From assembly GCA_016801885.1 (NCBI GenBank), contig CM028888.1:8106501-8170500 (forward strand): a stretch of 64,000 nt of DNA. The letters are read 5' to 3'. Positions 27,001 through 40,864 of this stretch are shown piece after piece. A model generated the notes under the pieces. The model did not search any database. It was not told the origin of the DNA and was given only the letters and a program-made list of their open reading frames with translations. Source of the stretch: Toxotes chatareus. Its lineage: Eukaryota; Chordata; Actinopteri; Toxotidae. Both the position numbers and the translations under genes were made by a program. How positions within the stretch are numbered: the stretch's first letter is position 1; each line of letters opens with the position of its first letter.

Positions 27001-30000
27001 GGGATCTTGTGGTCCCCAGTACACCAGTCTGGGGTGAAGGGAACACTGTCTGACCAAATGAAACCAAATGGAAACTCTACAGTAACAGACAGGTCAATTA
27101 AGGCTCAACCAATACCCATGGTCACAGATAGCCTCTGACAGGTCAGGCTATATGTGAGGAGGGAGTGGAACCATGTTGGATGCTGCCACTGGACTCGATT
27201 GTGTAGAAGTGTATGGAAATATATCCATGTGTGGATGGATGTTTTCTTTCCCAGATATTTAATTTAAGAAATTCACATTTAAATTAATATTTTGATGATT
27301 ACACGATGATACACAAAGCACTTCCCCAGCTTAGGGTTTATGTTACTTTTAATAAAACATTTTTTTAAGAGTCAGAAGCTGGATGATAAATACATGGACT
27401 GACTTGAATAAGCCCTCAAGCTGTAATTCAGCTCATGAAAGACTGTGAGGAAAGGAATCAGATCAGTATAAATGCTCATCTTACTTAACATAATGCTCTG
27501 AACTGTGTGCAAAGGGTGCAACTCACATCTAGAGTTCAACTCTATTCATAAGATCTAATAGGTAGTCCACAAGGAGAAAGTCTCAAAGTACAGACCAACA
27601 ATTAGTTTTCTGCAGTGCCTCAATAAAACTGATGGATTGCCTGAGGGGGGAAACAGAACATATAAATTACCCCCCAAATAGGACCACTGCTTACTGTGAT
27701 CTATCTTCATTTTTAAAGCCTGGTCTCCACGATTAATGAAGGGGTTGTGAACAGATGCTATTGTTGTCTTTGTTTAAAAAAAAAAAAAAAAAAAAAAAAA
27801 ATTAGAATTAGCTGCTGAGTTTAAAAAGAATAATGAAGTTTTATAACAGCAGCATGTGTGTCAAAGCAACATTTATTTTCCTCAGAGGAGTGCAGGTTCA
27901 TATATGTTTATTTATATATTTAGACAGTACCATAAAGCTAAGTGAATTTAATTCTATGTCAAATATATGAGTGATTGAAAACTTGTCAAACGTACAGAAC
28001 TTTCATCTTAATGATGATTCTGATAATGATTAGGTCATTCCTGGTTTCAGAACAGTTCACTATTATTACAATCTTTAACAAGCTACCAGGAATTGACTGG
28101 ACTAATCTAAATCTGTTGAGTCTGTTGGGTCTGCAAGACTGAATGACAGGTTAAGACATAATCACATGACAAGATCTGCATCCACCAGACAACTGGTTAG
28201 TTGAATGTGGGAGTGATGCTGATTTCTTCATGCAGAATTTTAGATTATCAATTGTCGGCTAGAATTGTTAAAGTTTTTGAAACAGTGTGCCATCATGAGA
28301 AGCAGTGAGAGAGAGAGGTACAAAAAAAATGTGATCCAAAACATCCTCAGCCACATTCCTGAGATTGTATTATAATCAGTTTCAGTCCTGTTCAATATCT
28401 GTATTCAAGTCATGACACATGGCTTAAAGAGTCCACAGAGATGATGCTTAGTGAACAGCTAATGTGAAAACAGCGTTTTAAATCTAGTGCCAAAACAACT
28501 GTTGATGATTGATATTAATAACATGTTTTTGTTTAGTAATCAGTTACTGTGTGAATTATCCTGTTTATTAAACTGATCCATTATACCGCCAGACTCCGGC
28601 CAACTTGGCTTTTTTCCAAACCACAGGGGAACAACGAACATTGAGCCTCTGAATTAACATCAGTGGCAGCATAAATTAAAATTAAAAGCAGAGAATGAGG
28701 CCAATCCATGGAAATTATTTTCCAAGAAGAATTTTAAAGCACGTTGTTGTTTTACTGTATTTTTGTTTTCTGTAAGTGCCTGACAGTATGTCCATATTAT
28801 TGATATAGTGTCAAGGATTTTTGAGAGAAAAAGTTATTTGCATGAAGGTATTGCCTTATCTATTATCTATTATCTTGCTGTCACTCATGGACTCACACCA
28901 AAAGTAGTTACAGTAGTAAAGTTTCTTGTCAAAAGACAAGAAAGGAAAACAGTAATGTTAAATGTTCTTGTGTAAGTCAAACACTGATTCACTGGAAATA
29001 AACATCTGAAAGGGCTGTCTGACCCTGTCAAATTTTTTTTTTTTTCAAAATCCTTTTCAACTTTCCATCAGATTTTCTTATCTAACATTTCTGCATTTAA
29101 CAAGGTTGATCTCAAGGCTTATCTCAGCCCTGACTATGACACCCTCACCGTGGTTTTGTTGTTTTCTAAATTTAACCACATAGCAAAAACAGAAAAGGCA
29201 ATTCCTGAGGTTAAGAGATTCCCTGGGGCAACTGAAAACTGCCATTCGTCAGTGAGCGTTTTTGTTACAAGGAGACATTAACAGCTAAAAGAAAGTGCAA
29301 TGACCAACAAATCTATGCAGACTATAAATTCCCCCAGTATCTAAATCAGATGACTGTACAGCACAGTATGTGCTTAAATCTCGCAGCACTTTGATCTCCT
29401 AGTTACTGTCCAAAATTTGTATAGTAGTTTAAGTATTCATGAAATTATCCAACTATCCAACTACTAACCATCAAGAATCAGTGAAGTCACGTGGCAATAC
29501 CAATGCAATTCAATTTAATGAAATATATTTCAAATGTAGTAAAAGGCCAACCAATTTTAACATGTATGAACCTGTAGCACCGTGAAATAGGTCACAGGAA
29601 CCCGCTGACATGACATGTAGTGGATATGTTTTCCTCTTGAGTCAAGTTCCAGAGGAGAATAACTAATATTTCAGCTCATGTTTGGACTGATGATGAAAAT
29701 GGTTAAGTCCAGGTCACAAGAGAGGAAACCATGTTTCTCCTGATCAGAAACAGTCTTGTTGCCATAGTGTACGTTTCGGTGTCTGTACTGCAAATGAACA
29801 AAATTTTCTTCATGAACATAAAAATACTGAAATATACTGAAAATCTTCCAACATGTGAACTGGAGCAGGTTGTGACTGTACTATTCACTGATCAGTTAGC
29901 CACTGAATAGAAGACGATTAGTGGATCGTGAGGAGAATTCACTAAATTTGACAAAAAGTGTATTGGATTAGAATCGCTGACTATACCCTATGTACTGTAT

Positions 30001-32129
30001 ATTAACATCATGGCCAAGTAGGTTAAGCCTGGTATGCACTCACAAACATATTACCACATGAAAAATACATGCTTTGAAACACATTTGCATTAACCTAATT
30101 GGGAAGACCATAAAAAATTAATTTATTATGCATGTAAGTTATTTCTATCAGTCTTTACCTCGTGTCTGTTGAGAGGATTTTCTGCATGCATGCGGGTGTG
30201 TTATTTTCAAGTACCTCACAGGAATAAGAAAGACTATTACTGCTAGTATATATTAATGTTTCACAACAGCAGTCCATACCGCTAGCCCTGGAGTAATAGG
30301 AAACACAGAGGGTGGTGAAAGGTTGTAATAATTTGTGTGTGCGTGTGTGTGGACAGACAGAGAAAATAGAGAGAAAATGAGGGAAGGTGGAGAGGAGGGA
30401 AGTTAAAAGCCTGAGGTATCATACAGAGCACACAGATGCTAGAAGACATTACAAATAAACTTCTGAGCCACCCTGTCTTCCTTGTAGAACAGGACTCACT
30501 TTGCTTAGTGATTTGCACGGCTATTCCCACGAGGGAACAACTTAGCAACTACCTGACCTGACTAAAGGAATAAAACATTTTTTTTTTCATTTTTCAATTC
30601 ATTTTTTTTGTGCAATTTGTGTTGGAAAAAGGAAGAGACTTGAGAAGTAAACATCTATGTATTAGCATACTCTCTTTGAATGTATTCACTCTTGTGTTAC
30701 AGAGTGGGGAGTTAACTTTAACAAGGTGTTATTATGGATTGTTCACAGTTTATTCTTAATGCTGCTATAGGCCTGTTAGTTTTGCCCTTTCTCTGTCTCT
30801 GTCTAGATTTAATTGGTCCCCCAAAAGTTGTTAATTACCCCAATTCAACTTTCTGTTTTATTTTCTTGCTCATGTTTTGCTGTCGAAGTAGGTAACTCTG
30901 CTGATCACCCATTTAAAGTGAAAAACATCTCAGAGGTATTTTGATGAGAAAATCATAAAAGGGAACCTTAATGTCAAACTAACACTGAATGTGTAAGAAG
31001 ATTTTTTCTTTTCTATCAGATTAACAACAAGGAGCTTGATATGGTAATTTCACAAAGTTCTGGGTAAGACTGATCTTTAGACTACTGTGAGTGACAGGGA
31101 ATAAAGCTCACACTCTCAATCTGTCTTCTTTGTTGAGTTACATCTCTGGCTTGTAAGTTACACAATGGAGACAATTAACATAAACAGGGATAATCATGAA
31201 TTTGGGAGCAGTCATGTTCGCTTGACAGAACTGGGCAAGAGAAAAACTAAAATTAAGGGTGTATTACTCAGCAAAACATTTCTCAGGGACCAGACAAGAT
31301 ACACAAAAACATTTTATTGGTGACTTTCAGAGTACCCTCCATCTTGCCCATCTTACTACGTATTTTGCCTCGGCTCACTGTGACCTACAACTGTAAAAGC
31401 CAGGCATTCCGACCTTGGGATAGCCAGCCTCTCCCCCCCCTCATGGGTCACCACTGCCATTGTCAATAAACTATGTGAGCTCTTTTGATAAGCAGGGAAA
31501 GGAAATGTAATTCAGCTCAATCTTTACTGCTAGATAATCTCCTCTCACAGCTCATGCGCTGTGGGAATTGAATCAAGCTCAGCGAGAGAACCGCTGGCCT
31601 AACTCAGCCTCCCCCCTTCCTCCCCCAGACTCTTCATAGTCTCATCCATCAGGCTTAATTACTTCCACTTAAACAAGGTTCTCCTTTATCCCCATGCCTG
31701 GTTGCTCTATAGAGCAGGGAGTAAAAGAAATTACATTGATGGCGGGATACTTAGTGATTCTTTTTTTTTCAGTTTGGTTTATATCTGTAGGGCTTAGTTG
31801 TAAGATTGATCTATTATCTTAGGCTGGGATTAGTTAGTGCAGGAAATCCATATGGTGTTTGAAGGTGGATTTGTGGTCTGCGCAGGCATGACACTGAGAC
31901 AAAAATACCCAGTCTGACGTTATTTTGTAGACATTCTTTTTTAAACGAGGAAGACATGTTTATCTCTACAATAAAATAATGATTCGATAAAAAGTAATAG
32001 TTATGAGTGTAAGCAACAGCCCACTAGGGCAACATGCAAGTGGCTTAGTCAGCAAGATGCTCAGGTTACATGTTTGGTGGCAATAACACAACTTGCAGAA
32101 TACTACATGCATGACAATAAAGCATCACA
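24039..32129. other. Non-coding gene desert
   Basis: About 8 kb with no supported gene. It contains an A26 run (27776-27801), a small hairpin (28922-28943), a GT tract near 30335-30350 and an octamer ATGCAAAT at 26173-26180. A high-complexity stretch at about 31330-31740 might be regulatory. Confidence 0.6.
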
Positions 32130-32257
32130 TGTTAAAGCATACCTCGGTGCATTGAGTACAGGGCGGCAGTTGCCCCCGCAACCTGGGCCTGGACCCAGAT
32201 AAGCGGCAGATGATGACATGACATGACATGACATGACATGACATGATGTTAAAGCAT
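32130..32257 (+). mobile_element. Short 5'-truncated retroposon insertion with target-site duplication
   Basis: An insertion of about 106 bases (32141-32246) is flanked by perfect 11-base direct repeats, TGTTAAAGCAT, at 32130-32140 and 32247-32257. The body has the teleost LINE-tail words GCAACCTGGGCCTGGACCCA and GATAAGCGGCAGA, then ends in a pentanucleotide (ATGAC)n array from about 32211. A short-unit 3' tail is typical of CR1/L2-clade LINEs. Confidence 0.65.
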
Positions 32258-32268
32258 CTGCCTTATGT

Positions 32269-32299
32269 TTTAGTTTATATGATTCTCATATAAACTAAA
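32269..32299. repeat. Hairpin with perfect 14-bp arms
   Basis: TTTAGTTTATATGA (32269-32282) and TCATATAAACTAAA (32286-32299) are exact reverse complements with a 3-base loop, 11 bases beyond the duplicated target site of the preceding insertion. Confidence 0.9.
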
Positions 32300-35200
32300 G
32301 TCTTCCTTTTCCTGATAGCAGTCAGACGAATATGTCTAGTAACTTTTTTCCCGTCAGAACTTCAAACACTTGTAAACAGTTCAAACACTTGTAATCCAGG
32401 ATTATGTAAAGGTATGGTCATGGATCAGAAAAGGTCACAAAATTCCCACAGTTAAGAAGCCTTCCTCCAAACACTGAGGATTGTGAAGATCCCCTTTAAC
32501 AGATTTTTTTTTTTAGATTATTTCATTCATTACTAACTGATAGCTTGCCAGACCAATGCAGTCTTAATCAGTCAAGTAAGGATAAGGAATTATAATGGGT
32601 TGCTGAAAGCAGAGCGCGAATAATTTGTATGGTAATGACTGAGTAAATTATGACTCCCAGCTTTCCATTAGCATAATACTGTACGATGGACAGAAGGTAC
32701 CTCGATGACAAAGGTTCAGTTGGCTGCAAACGACTGAATTGTTCAGGATGTCAAAGTCTTGTTGGTTCAATAAAGATGGCGGAAGCAGTGATATGTGGCC
32801 AAGCTACATCACAAAGTATCATGTATTACTAATTTAAGTAGCAAAATCTTATAAAGAAATCAACAACACTGTCTAGAGAATAGTTATAGATCAAGGTTTC
32901 CACAGAGGGAGTTGGGAGTGTTATGGAAAAGGCGCTGCAGGACTACCCACGTGAAGTCCTAGGCATGATGTCAGTACGGCTCAGTTTCAGTAAAAATGCA
33001 ATATTTTTAATTCGCTGGGCCCACTCCATCCACTTCAACTTGGCATTCCACTGTAACACACGTCACATTTATCACCCTGACATGTTTACATTAATCTTCC
33101 TAACCCCTGTTTAGTCTCTGCATCTCTCTCTCTCTCTCTCTCAATTTATGCTACTCTGCATGAATTATATTTTGTTTCCTTTTTACCTTTGAAAAGTAGT
33201 GTTTAAATTGTCCAGGGCAAAAACAACAATTGCAGCATTGTCTAAAATGACTAACCTCACTTTTAGATGCTGAAAAAAATTTGTCCAGAGGGCAAGATCT
33301 GCTGTGAGAATTATCTAGGACTAGTGGACAAGCTAGCCAGAAGAAAGATGACTCTCACCTCAACATGACACCTTGGTAGAACAAACAAGCACCTTCAGTA
33401 ATAGACTTTTACATCTGTTGTGTTGTAGGGGCGCTTCAGGAAGTCCTTTAATCGCATGTAGCCACTGGCAACTGTATATCTCTGGGACTGAACATTTATA
33501 ATTAATTCATGATGGTACTGTTGTGAAGCTTTTAAAGGAGTAAATCTGCTTTGTATTAGATTTTGTGGGGCAGTTTTATTGTCTGGAGAGGCTAAAGGCT
33601 GGGAGTCAGGATAAAACAGCCATTTATATCAGGAAGTGATTCTTGTTGGCTCTGCCCTGACTGGCCAAACTACTTTATGCAAATTTCAGTGCAATGCTCT
33701 GCAGAGGTTAGTGGGCCAGTCTTCAGAGGTCATTAAACAGCTCTGCCTGCACTCATAGCACAAGAGACACAAAATATAACCTTTGATTTCTTTCCTTCAA
33801 AAAGACTTGCCCGTCATTTTTCTGTGTGGAGACACGGAGTGTCCTGAGGGAAGCTGTATTTGTTTTCCACAAAGGTTTTTCAGACCTATCTCTTCATAGC
33901 TCCATCCACCTGTCTCTCTTTTCACTTGCTTGTCATCTTTCTTTGTCTTTGTCTCCCTTTTGCTTCCTCTCATAGACATGCAGATTGCTCTTTTCAGAGA
34001 TTAATATTAAGATTAATATCTTCTTTGAAATGAAAGGAATGTGAGTCAAAAGACAAGACTGAACTTGACTGATTAAATATCTGCTGCAGATAGGGAGGCT
34101 GAACAGTTTTGTAGTATATCAAACACAGCATCACTGCACACAGCAATCAGCTGTCTCTAGTCTCCATCAAAGTCTCTGAAATGTGATTATTATAGCCAAT
34201 GGCACACCATAATAGGTTTTTCTAGAGAGTCAAGTAAAATAACCTCTGCAAGGACATCATTATATGCAATACACCTTTGTGTTGTGTTGTTGTTACGTTT
34301 GATTACTGAACCTAGAAATAACTTGGCACATTGACAATTTCCTTCACTGTGGTGCTCAAGGTAATGTTTGTTTGTCATTCAGTCAGTCTGTTCACTGCAA
34401 AACATAAATTTGAGGTGATGTGTTTTCACAGTCTTTGCCCAGATATCTACAACCATCTCCACACATAAGCAAGTTCTTCTTAAACTTCCGAAGCGATATG
34501 CCACAACTTCAAAAGACAGAGAACTTATGACTCGAACATCAGGGTGTGCTGCGTAAAGCAAAAGCAGGAGAAATCTCAGTGTGAATGAGCAATGCTGGGT
34601 GTCTGTGTGTGCATGTGATAGCGGGAGAGATGGTCAAAAAAATCGGCATCATGCAGGATTTTAAACACAGCAAGAAACGTAAACATGCCAGTAAATAAAA
34701 AAGGCAGTGAATTCCCCTTAATTCTTCTTTTGTTCACTCGTCTGTCATTAATTTCTTAATTTCTCTTCCTTTAATCTGCACCTTTCTCTGTCTACCTATT
34801 TGGTTGGTTTCTTTATTCCTTCAATCCTTGATATTCTCCTCCCTTTAATTGTGTCCCTTTCTTCTTTTTCCAGCTTACCTCTCCTTTCTCTTTTTCATCT
34901 CTCTGCAGTGGTCAGCTGCTGAGTGACTCACGTTTCCCCGATAACTGTGGCCACTCTTCGACCTCGTCTGTGTATTAGTCTTTCAGTCTCACATACGTGC
35001 ACACGCACACACATAAACACATGAAAGAGATAAAACAGAAAGGAATGAGACAGATGACAGATAGGCCATTAGTCATTCGAATATGCCCTTGTGGGCTTTT
35101 TTGCCCTTTGTTAGAGTTGTGTCTTGTACTGATCTGCTGTTCATTTTTTTATGTGTAATTTGCACTTGTCAATTATTATTTAATTCTTGATTGAGATAGA

Positions 35201-38200
35201 TATGGGGAAGGAGAGATTGTCCTGACTGGATTCTTGGCCAGCTCATCTTTGTCATGGGTCACACTTTTCTGACAAGTTTCCCATTTCTAATTTACAGCTC
35301 TGTGAGTTTAGTCCTGTCTAGACATTGTTGCTATTTTCATGTTCATTCCATGGGCTTTACGTATTATTAAATATGTAAACTGCTAATCTCTATTGCCTGT
35401 TGTAAATGCATCACTTAGTCTTTCACCATGGATGGAAAATAATACAGTCTACTGCTGCTTTATAATGATTGCCTTTCTTTGAGTGTATTGTTTTCCATTA
35501 AACCATCCTTCTGAACTGTCAATATTTGTCCAGCTGGCACTTGAGCCAGACAGGAAATCCCATGAAGAGGTTGATGTATTGGCTCACATGATTGACCAAA
35601 GCTACAAATCAACAAAGCCTTGGGCAGCTCCACGGTATCTTGGGATTCAAAGGTCTACTACACAGTCGAAGCCACGGTAACTGGGTTAACGTTTGCTGGG
35701 AGGGAAAACCACAACATGTGTAAATTTATGCCCAACGCGCACGTTCAGTGCCAATTTATGAGTAGTATATACAGTATATAGTGTGCTCTATATAAATAAA
35801 AAGGTAAAGCTGAGGAGGTTCTGATGGAGGAAGGGTGTCCGACATTCATGCAAGAGACCAGCGTTTGCTTCCTGTCACAGACATGAAACGTTATTAATCT
35901 TTTTTTCTGTACTGTAACTGCACTCTATCTTAGCAAAGTGTTTTACCTGAACCATGCCCTAATCATAGTTTATTTAACTTTGATTTTTGTTATGTGCAGA
36001 CAGAGACGGTGAGAATTTAAAAACTATTGGCATTGGAAACAAAAAAACATTTAACATGACAAGGTTCCTCCAATAGCAACATTTTTTTTTTATGTCACCA
36101 GAGTTGAAAATTTTCCTTGGGTGTGTTGTAGTCTGTCTTCCTAATTTTGTTGTGCTTTCTACTTGCTGTTTGTTTATAATGAGACTTAGAAGATAGAAGT
36201 CAAACACAATTTAAATAAATTCAAGTTTTGGCTGAAAAAAATACTCTGAATTTCAGTGCAGTCTTTCTATACCTGGCTTCACAAAACAAAAATGGCAGTC
36301 AGAACTAAATGGTCTCAAAAAGCTGGGCTCATCAGTTAGCTCAACCCCTTCAGTCAAGCTAATATTCTAATTTCTGATCCTGTAATGTGGCAGATAATCT
36401 TGAGTGTGATTCTGATCTGCAAGTAAATTGGCCTATCATTACCACATCATCAAGTTGCACTTGGCACTGATTTTTGTTCATTAACATAGCTACAACCACA
36501 GCCACCAAAAGAGGTAATAAGGTAATGAAGTACCTGCTATGCAAATGCAAGGCAAATGTCTCAGGAAGCACTGCTGCTTTAGGAAGCAATATAAGACTCC
36601 AGAAGCTTGCAAAGGTAGGCCAATCCCTCTGCAGAAAATGTAAGTCTCAGATAATTCAGTAAATCCTCAAGCAAAGAAACGGTGCTCTGACAGCAGTGTG
36701 CAGATCAGTCTTTACTGTACATCTCTAAGTACAAATTACAGTGTTCAGTTAAGTTTTTTTTTTTTGCTGTGGCCTACAGCTTGTTCAGAAAACTCAGGGT
36801 CAGATTTACATTTAGTTTAACATGGAAAGTTTTCCATCTCTAGAGACCAGGCACAAAAATAGTGCAACTGGCATTTACACAAGCCAACAGCAAGTTTGCA
36901 GTGAGAAAAGACGTGAATTAAACATGGGTATATATAAAAACAGATTCTTAGAAAGAAGAATGGAGTGATGATTATTAATGAAGAGACTATCTGATTATTC
37001 TAACATCAAATAAAACATGTTATGGCTTGTGTTCATTCATCAAATCATTAAATTTTAACTTGACAATGATTAAACTGTAGAATTACTACAACTTGACAGC
37101 ATTTATTTCTTTTGATAAGAAATGTACAATGTGTGTTAGGCTGTATCAACACCATCTCCAGCACATGCTCTGCTCTGAGTGGCTGGACCTGCTGCTCTTC
37201 TCTCTCTCTCTCTCCACTGTGGTAGAAGGAACATATTTTATATGACAACAAGCCACATGAAGATACCGCATTTTGTTCTATGTATTATGTTTGCATTTTC
37301 AAAGAGCCCAGCACCAGTGTTTGCTCGTACTTCAGAGCAGGAGAGTAAAGGTCAACTGTGTGTCACAAAGAGCAAAGGCTCTTCGAGCATTTTCAATTAT
37401 TCATTTGAGAGCCATGTTCATCACCTTGTGAAACAGGAGTGCACAGCAGGCGCCCATGCATGCACGCAGAAGGGCCAAGGACCACTCTCTGTTATGTCTT
37501 TCACACTTGAGGTCGACAGATGTTATAGCTCATATCTCATTCGTCTTAGATTTCATGTTTAGTGGCAATAACACGGCACAAGGTCACAATGTTTCCAAAA
37601 TAGAGGAGCCTTAATCTTTGTGAATTTAAAGAGGCACCCCCTGTGGAATATTTCTGCTTTAATTCATATTCAATGTTGGCTTGTTGGGCTAATATTGAAG
37701 GTGCTGTAGAATTCAAAAAAATAAAATCACCTATAAATATTAGCAAAATGCTAAACTCATAATAGGAACAGTCAAGGTTGATGGGAAATGGGATTTCAAG
37801 CTGGTATGAGATTCAAATGTATATGACCCTAATCATAATTTAAAACATATTAACATATCAACGATCTCATTTTCAGCAGATGATTTACATTACAATCAGC
37901 CATCTGTCAGCCACAACCTTTCAAGCCAATAGACAAACCAACACAAGATTCAAGATGCCAACTTTAAAATAAAACAGAAAATGGCGCATGTTTTTTTTAT
38001 TACTTAAAATTGCTTCCCTCTTTTCTAAGGAGACTGCCTTGAAATAGTTACACAGTTCATTTCCAGATATTCAGAGTGAAAACTAAGATGAGATATGAGA
38101 GGAAAATAATACCAAGTACAGTATCTTTTAATGTGAGAGAAGTACAGAGAAACATCCCGCATTTCAAAGAACAAAACTTCAGTAGCAGTGGAACTGTTGA

Positions 38201-38795
38201 ACATGAGCATTGTTTTATTTTCTCTCTGCTAGTCCCGCGCTTGAGGGTTTCGATAAAGGAAGCTGACATAATACATGCAGGGAGAAAACTGTCCTGTCAC
38301 AGCAATTAAGCATGGTCTTTGCTGTGTCTCTGCCAAGATTTTTTAACTGATGTGAACCTTTGTCACAACAGCACAGCAAAAATGGTGCTGTGAAGGCAGC
38401 AAACCCTGCAAATCCAGTGACCAGTTCTCGGATGGCAGCATCTAAAGAAACCAATGAAACTGCAGAAGGATTTATTTACCATTGACTGCTTTCAGCGTGG
38501 CAGTGTTATTAGGCATTATTCCAAGCTCTATTAACTTGTTGTTGCAAAGCAGCCTCTTTTGCTCTGTTTTCCTTGAGTTGCAGTTTCAGACTATTACTTT
38601 AAAGCATCTAGGCTGTTGCAGTGAACTGAAAGGGCTTTGACTGGCTATTCCAACTTAGTTATCTACATGGTTTACAAAAAACAGGGGTTGCCCTTCTTTT
38701 TATAATGAGTTAAATTTTATAACTACATTTTTTAATTGATGAATTAGTACTGCAATTAGTTGTGACTTGCCATATATAAAACTACAATTACCCCA
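32300..38795. other. Non-coding gene desert
   Basis: No supported gene. It has a CT tract (about 33125-33142), a high-complexity stretch at 33560-33760 with an octamer ATGCAAAT (33677-33684), a pyrimidine-rich tract at about 34730-34910 ending in an acceptor-like CTCTCTGCAG, and T runs near 36080 and 36755. The 127-codon frame at 37179-37562 starts with GTG and is not credible. Confidence 0.6.
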
Positions 38796-38799
38796 ACAG

Positions 38800-38860
38800 C
38801 AGGACTGGACTGGCCATCTGGAACAGCAGGATTTTTCCCTGTTGGCCAGGACTTAGTCAG
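38800..38860 (+). mobile_element. Transposon-end-like sequence, left partner
   Basis: CAGGACTGGACTGGCCATCT followed by a GGATTTTTCCCTGTTGGCC-type hairpin is a known teleost repeat signature. It is similar, in the opposite orientation, to 40865-40935. Confidence 0.45.
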
Positions 38861-40864
38861 GCAACATTGATATAATAAGACTGTAAACAAGTGTGAAATT
38901 AGCTTGATTAAGGTTACTTATCCTGACTACACTGGCCAATAAGCTTTGTCCTGATGTGTGACATGAGGTTGCATTCATGAGTTCATCTTTCGCTCACCCA
39001 TCAACTTCACTTTTATGCATTTCTGCCTCTAACTATATTGACCTGACGCTATGTTGCCTTCACAGAGGGTGCCAGCTGTAAGTACCAGAATTGTAATGAG
39101 AAAACACCTATGCGTGCTGAAACTGATTTCACAGAAAACAGGTAACACATCATGCAATGGTGATAAGTTCAACAGTGAGAAAGTGGGATGTGAAGTTCAG
39201 AATCAGAATCAGAAAAAAATACATTTTCTTTGGATTTACTGATGGAAAACTAGGATAGCAATGAAGTGAAAAATTCAAGGCAGACAGATGAGCGGAGGAT
39301 GCGCTGGTTGACCTTGCCTGAAGGCAACAAGGAAACGGCAACAAGCAGAGTGGAACATGAGGAAAAACTTAATCCATGTGTCCTGTGTGATGTTCATGTT
39401 AATAGTGCTGTAACTGATACTTTCCTTTAATGGAAAGTATCAGTTACTTTCCAGCAAATTGTCCACCGCACCTCAACAAGAAAGGCTTCTTTAAAATGAT
39501 ATAAGTGATACTCTGCTCATCGTCCAAGGCCCTTCTCAAAGAAACATGTCAAGGAAGCAAAAATGTACTGAATGTCACATTTAGCATTCCAACAATGAAT
39601 TCAAGAGAGGATGATGCTGGATTTACATTTATGTAGAGACTAATACACCCATCAGCATGCAGACATATTAAGTAATTTTAGAAAATGAGTAGGGCTACAT
39701 CTAAAACGTGGTGTAATAAGCAACAGAAATAATCTTGCTGACGCAACAGAATTTTGGATCATGCAGAGGACATAGGGTCTGGAGATTTTGTTTAAAGCAC
39801 AAAGGTAAATTATGATAAGATTCCTATTACGTGTTTGGAAGATTTAAATTTAAAATGAGTTACCTGCTGTGCATGAACTGCGTAAAATTCCGAGCAGTGC
39901 ATCAAAAAAAAAAACTGGAGACTGCAGATATTCCTGGCCACAGACATTGTTCTGAAAAACAACTTGTTAAGGATCTGCCATTTTTACTTGCTTCTGGCAC
40001 TGTCCAAATACAAATCAACTAAGTAAATTCAACTAAAGTAAACTTTAATGGGGCAATGGGGTGATCTCATGTTCCGGTTAAAATAAAACGTCTGACCCAC
40101 GTCTAGTCTGTTAACATATGGTTACATATCACAGGCTTTTACACACATGTAGTGGACATCAAGATTAATGGATACGTTATCTCAGAGAGAAACAATATGT
40201 GTTATACAATGTACAAGGTATTGTCAAGAGAACTGGCTGGTCAATAGAGAGATTCATTTGAGGGAGTGATAAAGGTTATGAATTATTATTTAATTCCTTC
40301 CAACACCTTTGTGTGGCCTAAAGTAGGACACACTGGTTATGGCCATAAATCATTGCATTACAAATGAAAGGAAGCAAAGAGGAGACAGGTGCTCAGTGTA
40401 GAACAGAACATAGCAAACACAGCACTGGTCAGGAGCAGATAAATGCAGTGCAGCAGCTGCACACAGTCACACGCAGATGCACCACGTTCTGATAGCAGTA
40501 AATGTAGGCATACAGAACAATACACACAGACGTGTATGTATGATTGCACACATCACATCATTTTCGCTATTATCTACTGTTACATACATGAGGTTGACCT
40601 GCTGAGGTAGGGTGGAAATTGAAAGCAGGTGTGTTTAGCTGGATTATATGTAGGAGTGGGGATGAGACCTTACCAGACTGATAATGCCAACCAACAAGCA
40701 CTGTTGACCCACCTACATCATGAAACCAAAACAGATTGCCTTTAGCTTCCAAAGCTTATGAACAGAGACAATTATGTTCATAAAAGCCATTCATATATCT
40801 CTGCCAGGAGAGTTTTGGATTCTAGATACGCAGAGCCAGTAATAACTTTATGGATTTTTTGACG
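38861..40864. other. Non-coding between two inverted transposon-end-like sequences
   Basis: About 2 kb of AT-rich DNA without a transposase-like frame. It could be the interior of one non-autonomous element or unrelated DNA between two fragments. It includes the hairpin at 39410-39447. Confidence 0.4.
39410..39447. repeat. Hairpin with perfect 16-bp arms
   Basis: GTAACTGATACTTTCC (39410-39425) is the exact reverse complement of 39432-39447; the loop is TTTAAT. Confidence 0.95.

Noticed and set aside
37179..37562. 127-codon plus-strand open frame
   Set aside because: It begins at GTG inside a CT repeat and has no recognisable domain.
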